The notes under the pieces were generated by a model. It had not been told where the DNA came from and made no database searches. It saw only the letters and a list, made by a program, of their open reading frames with translations. 64,000 bases of DNA from Tectiglobus sp965215755 (GTDB lineage Bacteria; Pseudomonadota; Alphaproteobacteria; Rhizobiales; Hyphomicrobiaceae). The translations under genes were made by a program, and so were the position numbers. The DNA is taken from the NCBI GenBank assembly GCA_965215755.1, contig OZ244119.1:1550001-1614000 (forward strand), written 5' to 3'. Positions 60,040 to 64,000 of this stretch are shown in pieces. The number at the start of each line of letters is the position of its first letter. The first letter of the stretch is position 1.

Positions 60040-61368
60040 ATGGTGGCCAACCGAAGAACTCATGATGTTTCGCATAAGCCGTATTGGTGGGATTTCGCGG
60101 AACCACAAACACGTCCGGCAGAGCCTGTTGCGCATGAGTGTGATGTCGTGGTTGTTGGTGCCGGCTATACGGGATTGGCCGCGGCGCGTGTCCTTGCCAA
60201 GGCAGGTCGCAGCGTGCAGGTGTTCGATCGCCAACGCGCAGGCGAAGGCGCATCAACCCGCAATGGTGGCATCGCTAGCGGTAGCCTGCGCATGGGCTTT
60301 GAGAAGGCAATTGCCAAGCTGGGTGAGACGAAGGCTGTCGCACTCTATCGTGAAGCAGAGGATGCCCGGACGGATCTTTGGCGGCTTATCGATGAGGAAG
60401 GCATCGATTGCGATCAACGCATTCATGGGCGCTTCACAGGGGCGATCCAAGTCGAAGACTATGAAGGGTTGGGCCGTGATGCCGATCTGATGAACAAGCA
60501 CTTTGACGTCGGTATTGAGATGATCCCGCGCAGCCAGCAGAGCAATGAAGTTGGAAGTACGCTCTATCATGGCGGTGCGGTGAGACCTGATATCGGGCAT
60601 CTCAATCCAGCCAAGTTTCATGCCGGCCTGATGTCTGCAGCTGAGAAGGCCGGAGCCGTTGTCCATAGCGAAACGGGTGTTGACGGCTACCAGTCTGTTG
60701 CTGATGGGTTTGAGGTGGCGACCGATCGCGGTGTTGTTCGATGTAAGAACGTTGTTATGGCGACGAATGGTTATACGAACGAAGCCAATCCGTGGCTGCA
60801 GCGGCGTCTGGTGCCAGTGACGAGCCGCATTATTGTGACGGAGCCACTGTCAGAAAACCTGATGCGCCATCTGATGCCGCATGGGCGAGCCATGAGTGAG
60901 GTGCGCAAGCTTTATCGATATTATCGCCCGTCGCCAGACGGGCGCCGGATTGTGATCGGTGCGCGTGAGACGATGTTCTCGAAGGATCCACAGGTCAACA
61001 TCCAGCACATTATGAATGGGCTGGTTGATATCTTTCCGGAACTCTCTGACACCAAAGTTGAGTATTCCTGGAATGGCTTTGTTGCGTTCACACGGGATGA
61101 ACAACCCCGGTTGTTTGAACGCGATGGTGTTGTGTACGCGTGCGGATATTGCGGGTCAGGCGTGGTTTGGGCGCGTTGGCTTGGCGAAAAGGCAGCGTAC
61201 AAAATCCTGGGATCTGAGAAGGCTGAGACAGTCTTTGATGGTCCGGCACCCAGCTCGGTTCCACTCTATTGGGGCAAGCCATGGTTCATGCCGTTTGCTA
61301 TCGGTCTCTATGGTCTTATGGATCGGAAAGCCGGACGGTTTCGCGGTGCCGATGGGCATTATGATTGA
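60040..61368 (+). CDS. FAD-dependent amine/amino-acid oxidoreductase (DadA/PuuB-like)
   Basis: A 442-aa flavoprotein of the DAO family. VVVVGAGYTGLAAARVLAKAG (given in part: GAGYTGLAAA, near residue 38) binds FAD; STRNGGIASGSL (about 73-84) and the C-terminal FTRDEQPRLFERDGVVYACG and GSGVVWARWLGE are family marks. PuuB oxidises gamma-glutamylputrescine, and others oxidise sarcosine or D-amino acids. GGAG six bases before the ATG at 60040 sets the start, though a GTG at 60028 is possible. The MFS gene before it may supply the substrate. Confidence 0.9.
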   Translation: MVANRRTHDVSHKPYWWDFAEPQTRPAEPVAHECDVVVVGAGYTGLAAARVLAKAGRSVQVFDRQRAGEGASTRNGGIASGSLRMGFEKAIAKLGETKAVALYREAEDARTDLWRLIDEEGIDCDQRIHGRFTGAIQVEDYEGLGRDADLMNKHFDVGIEMIPRSQQSNEVGSTLYHGGAVRPDIGHLNPAKFHAGLMSAAEKAGAVVHSETGVDGYQSVADGFEVATDRGVVRCKNVVMATNGYTNEANPWLQRRLVPVTSRIIVTEPLSENLMRHLMPHGRAMSEVRKLYRYYRPSPDGRRIVIGARETMFSKDPQVNIQHIMNGLVDIFPELSDTKVEYSWNGFVAFTRDEQPRLFERDGVVYACGYCGSGVVWARWLGEKAAYKILGSEKAETVFDGPAPSSVPLYWGKPWFMPFAIGLYGLMDRKAGRFRGADGHYD

Positions 61369-61407
61369 CGATGCCTGACAGATTGGCTTGACGATTCCAG
61401 CTTCTGC

Positions 61408-61974
61408 CTATCCAGCCTGACGCAGTTGCTTTGAGTAGTGTCTGCGCCTGATATTGCCGCCGACTGTCTTGTTGCTTGAGGTCTCGGCTAATTCAGTCTT
61501 TGTTAGCTGGTAACCCGACTTCTCGTAGAACTTGACAGCTGCAGCCTGTAATTCGGCGGTGCTGAGGATCATGCGTTCGAAGCCCTGCTGAGAGGCATAC
61601 GTTTCTGCGTGCGCAAGCATCTTTCGTGAAAGGGCCTGGCCGCGATACTCGCTGGCCAGGTACATGCGGCGCAACTCGGCATCGGTCGCGTTAATACGCT
61701 GAATGCCGAACGTGCCGATGATTTCCTCGGCTGACACAACGACCCAGAGCGCGCTACCGTTGTCACGTGGAAAAGTGCGTTCAGCATTGGCCAGTTCATT
61801 GTTGATCGAACTGTCAATGTAACGCTCAAATGCGTCACGCATATTGTCCGGAGCGAGTTGTCGGTTGATCTGTGTCCAAAACGCGCTGACCTCGGCGAAA
61901 TCCGAGGCATCGTAAAATTCGATGCGGGTTTCCACGTTTGACCCCTGGGTTGATTTCATCAGCATGAATGTCAA
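61408..61974 (-). CDS. GNAT family N-acetyltransferase
   Basis: A 188-aa acetyltransferase. LRRMYLASEYRGQALSRKML holds the acetyl-CoA-binding motif (Y-R-G-Q-A-L) and ERMILSTAELQAAAVKFYEK with GYQ is the C-terminal motif of the fold. The start is a TTG overlapping the stop of the dehydratase-like gene (TTGA), or an ATG at 61965 or 61959. The overlap means both are made from one message. The acceptor is unknown; an amino acid linked to the partner enzyme is a fair idea. Confidence 0.85.
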   Translation of the reverse strand: MTFMLMKSTQGSNVETRIEFYDASDFAEVSAFWTQINRQLAPDNMRDAFERYIDSSINNELANAERTFPRDNGSALWVVVSAEEIIGTFGIQRINATDAELRRMYLASEYRGQALSRKMLAHAETYASQQGFERMILSTAELQAAAVKFYEKSGYQLTKTELAETSSNKTVGGNIRRRHYSKQLRQAG

Positions 61975-62939
61975 TCAAAATTCACAGCATGGCTATTGGC
62001 GCCGCACAGTAGCACTCCAACGCATTCGTCAGGCTCAGGGCGATAGGCGCCGCTTGCCAATGCCGCAAAAGCTGCAGCGCCACCGGGTTCGAGCACGACA
62101 CGCAGTTTGTCCCACAACTGTTTCTGTGCGTCGATGATGGCGTCGTCGGTGACAAGTACGGCTTGGGCGACGTAGGCGGCTGCAAATGGGAACATTTTCT
62201 GGCCGACCTGCTTTGGAGCGAGGCTGTCGGCGGCCACTCCGCCACCTGGCGCATCGACTGGCTTGCCGGCGGCCAACGCAGCATGGAGTGTCGGTGCGGC
62301 TTCCGGTTCCACCGAGACCAGTTTTGTGCGGCCTTGCAGATATGCTGCCATGCCACCGATCAAGCCACCACCGCCCGTTGCGACAAGCATGGTGTCGACC
62401 GAGCATTGCTGGGAGAATTCCAGAGCAACAGTCCCTTGGCCGGCTAACGTTTCATCCTGATCGTAGGCATGGATTGAAATTGCATCTGACGTCTTGAGAA
62501 AACGCTCGCTTGCTGCGAGTGCGTCGGCATAAAGGTCGCCCGAGACATGCAGATTGGCGCCAAAGCTTTTGATCTTTTCGATCTTGGCGGGCGATGATAT
62601 GGCGGGCACGAAGATATCCGCTGCGACGCCTGCTTGTTTGGCCGCGTAAGCGACGGCAACGCCATGGTTGCCGCCGGACGCGGCGACGACCCCGGCTTGA
62701 GCACCTTTGCGCGTCAGGACGCTGTTCATCGCGCCTCTGGCCTTGAAGGAACCGCCGTGCTGCATGAACTCCAGCTTGAACCATAGTGATCCGGCGTCTG
62801 GGAAGTTGGTGCCAAAGTCTTTGGTTGAGACTTCAATCACTGGTGTCTTCCGGATATGCGGCCGGATGACTTCGTAGGTCTTCTCGATGATGGCTGGTGT
62901 CACGCCTGGGGAGAAGCCGTCGAAGGGCGCTTTAGTCAT
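61971..62939 (-). CDS. PLP-dependent threonine/serine dehydratase-like enzyme
   Basis: A 322-aa fold-type II PLP enzyme. The PLP lysine is in HGGSFKARGAMN (Lys at about 66), ASGGNHGVAVAYAAK follows, and GGGGLIGG binds the phosphate. This fits catabolic threonine or serine dehydratase, threo-hydroxyaspartate dehydratase or serine racemase; there is no ACT regulatory domain, so it is not biosynthetic IlvA. The frame is open to 62987, but MTKAPFDGFSP at 62939 is the start. It overlaps the acetyltransferase gene. Substrate is not fixed. Confidence 0.88.
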   Translation of the reverse strand: MTKAPFDGFSPGVTPAIIEKTYEVIRPHIRKTPVIEVSTKDFGTNFPDAGSLWFKLEFMQHGGSFKARGAMNSVLTRKGAQAGVVAASGGNHGVAVAYAAKQAGVAADIFVPAISSPAKIEKIKSFGANLHVSGDLYADALAASERFLKTSDAISIHAYDQDETLAGQGTVALEFSQQCSVDTMLVATGGGGLIGGMAAYLQGRTKLVSVEPEAAPTLHAALAAGKPVDAPGGGVAADSLAPKQVGQKMFPFAAAYVAQAVLVTDDAIIDAQKQLWDKLRVVLEPGGAAAFAALASGAYRPEPDECVGVLLCGANSHAVNFD

Positions 62940-63223
62940 GGATTTTCTCCTCGTTGTGATGTGAGCGCACCGGTTCGCGTGTTTCAACTCTCGTCGGTCG
63001 CCGATGTGGAAAGTCTACGCATTGGCCGCTCCATCGCGTTGCGATCATCGCGGCGCCAGCCTTGCGGGAGGCGGTGAAGACTGGTTCTGCGGCTGATCAG
63101 AACTTCATGATGGTTAAGTCGCTAAGAAAGATGGATACTGGTTAGACTTTGTACAGGAGTATCATTCCGAATTCGAATGCCAATCTACACTTCGTTTGAG
63201 AATTCCAGAGAGGGAGTTTGTCG

Positions 63224-63802
63224 ATGTCCAGTGTTGACGCCAATCGCACGATCATGACGGGAGAAAACCCGTTTATCCGCCTGTCCGAGAAGGACGGGGA
63301 TCCGAATACGACCGACGCAAGCTTCTGGCGGGTCCTGTTCAGCCCAGGTGGCCCCGGCCATGTGCTTTATCTCAAGAGCGAACTAACCGAGAACCGCTGG
63401 AATATATATTCTGACAATATCGCAATGACGCGGTGGTTGCAGAATACTGTCCAGGGCATGCTGAATAGTGAGTTATCGGATACGTCGCTGCCGGTGATCG
63501 ATGCCGAGTTCTCGAAGGAGGGCGATCCAAAGTACTATTGGACCGAGCGGATCATGTCAGCCGAACAGGATCTGTCTCTGACCTGGTACGATATCGGTGA
63601 GCCACTGCTTATTCATACGCAACCTAACCAGGCGCCGGACCGACCCTATGGCGTGTGCACGGTTCTTATTCCGGCGATGGGGACACGGCTGGTCTGTGAT
63701 GGCGTTCAAGCCAAGGGGAGCGCCTGGGCGCGTGAACGCGAAGGATATCCGTTCAGCACATGCGCGCTTGCATTCTCAGAAAGCTGGACAGAAGCAAAAT
63801 AA
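63224..63802 (+). CDS. Uncharacterised 192-aa protein
   Basis: I do not recognise a family. The protein is soluble, without signal peptide or membrane helix, and rich in aromatic residues (SFWRVLFSPGGPGHVLYL; DPKYYWTERIM; DLSLTWYDIGEPLLIH). The pattern suggests a mixed alpha-beta fold. GAGAGGGAG seven bases before the ATG at 63224 is a strong ribosome binding site, which supports a real gene. Both neighbours point away, so there is no operon clue. Confidence 0.7.
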   Translation: MSSVDANRTIMTGENPFIRLSEKDGDPNTTDASFWRVLFSPGGPGHVLYLKSELTENRWNIYSDNIAMTRWLQNTVQGMLNSELSDTSLPVIDAEFSKEGDPKYYWTERIMSAEQDLSLTWYDIGEPLLIHTQPNQAPDRPYGVCTVLIPAMGTRLVCDGVQAKGSAWAREREGYPFSTCALAFSESWTEAK

Positions 63803-63880
63803 GGCGCGCATTTGGGGAGGAGCTCAACCAAAGCACCAAGTTTGCACGATGACCCTCGGTCGGGGGGACGATCGAAATCA

Positions 63881-63910
63881 ATCAGAGGCGGCAAAGCAAT
63901 CGCCTCTGAT
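63881..63910 (-). terminator. Hairpin between the last two genes
   Basis: A perfect 10-bp stem (ATCAGAGGCG / CGCCTCTGAT) with a 10-base loop. On the minus strand a T-rich stretch (TGATTTCGAT) follows, so it probably ends the gene that enters from the right edge; on the plus strand it may also serve the 192-aa gene. Confidence 0.65.
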
Positions 63911-63935
63911 CTGCTGGTTGATACTGCTGCGGTTG

Positions 63936-64000
63936 CTATGCCGTCTCGATTACATCCAGATCAAGCTCCGGATACAGCACGAATTTTGACAGCAGTGATC
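63936..64000 (-). CDS. C-terminal end of an unidentified gene entering from the right
   Basis: In one minus frame the last 65 bases read SLLSKFVLYPELDLDVIETA and then TAG. The codons are typical of the neighbours, and a hairpin terminator starts 26 bp past the stop. The fragment is too short to assign a family. Confidence 0.4.
   Translation of the reverse strand, partial: SLLSKFVLYPELDLDVIETA

Overview
The window looks like a chromosomal stretch of a heterotrophic, catabolically versatile alphaproteobacterium. Pointers are an alphaproteobacterial-style ribosomal protein S21, a short phasin, a RhlE helicase with the small partner protein often seen beside it in this class, tripartite tricarboxylate transport (TTT) genes, an aerobic benzoyl-CoA (box) pathway and a taurine-pyruvate-type aminotransferase. 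I see no rRNA, tRNA, CRISPR array, phage module or intact insertion sequence. Taxonomy is inference from protein style, not from a marker-gene search.

Layout. 1-2.4 kb (minus strand): a compact catabolic operon of Rieske protein, unknown 141-aa protein, amidohydrolase and the start of a CoxM-type FAD subunit that runs off the window. 2.7-7.3 kb: a sterol-desaturase-family membrane protein, the RhlE pair, a phasin and rpsU. 8.1-17.7 kb (minus): boxC-boxB-boxA-thioesterase-boxR followed by tctABC; read together, this is aerobic benzoate degradation with its CoA-thioester-sensing regulator and a candidate uptake system. Divergent from boxC, 18.0-22.4 kb (plus) holds an indolepyruvate:ferredoxin-oxidoreductase-like pair and a MarR regulator in one overlapping operon. 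It may feed aryl-CoA into the box pathway.

22.7-28.4 kb is mixed: a secreted fasciclin protein, a methyltransferase, an ABC exporter, a YpsA-like nucleotide-binding protein, a 56-aa cysteine-rich secreted protein and another MarR. 28.8-36.3 kb is signalling-rich: two PilZ proteins, a membrane PAS-GGDEF-EAL protein with intact catalytic and I-site motifs, an MFS transporter and a FeeM-like N-acyl amino acid synthase. 36.4-43.2 kb is a pyruvate dehydrogenase operon (homodimeric aceE, aceF, lipoyl-lpd) with a divergent FadR-type GntR regulator and a clear inverted-repeat operator.

43.3-51.4 kb holds LysR, the aminotransferase, and three AraC-family regulators around a roughly 2-kb gene-poor gap. 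The gap contains a diverged copy of the palindromic element found between boxA and boxB, a pentanucleotide repeat, a large palindrome and an amber-interrupted two-TM micro-gene. 51.8-64.0 kb: two MFS transporters, CinA-C, lysyl-tRNA synthetase, a DUF385 protein, a medium-chain reductase, a luciferase-like oxidoreductase, a DadA-like flavoprotein, a GNAT acetyltransferase and a PLP threonine-dehydratase-like enzyme.

Most novel-looking items: the palindromic repeat family that supplies the boxB stop codon, the box/IOR/TTT arrangement, the AraC cluster with its interrupted micro-gene, the FeeM-like locus, and the amidohydrolase-Rieske operon.
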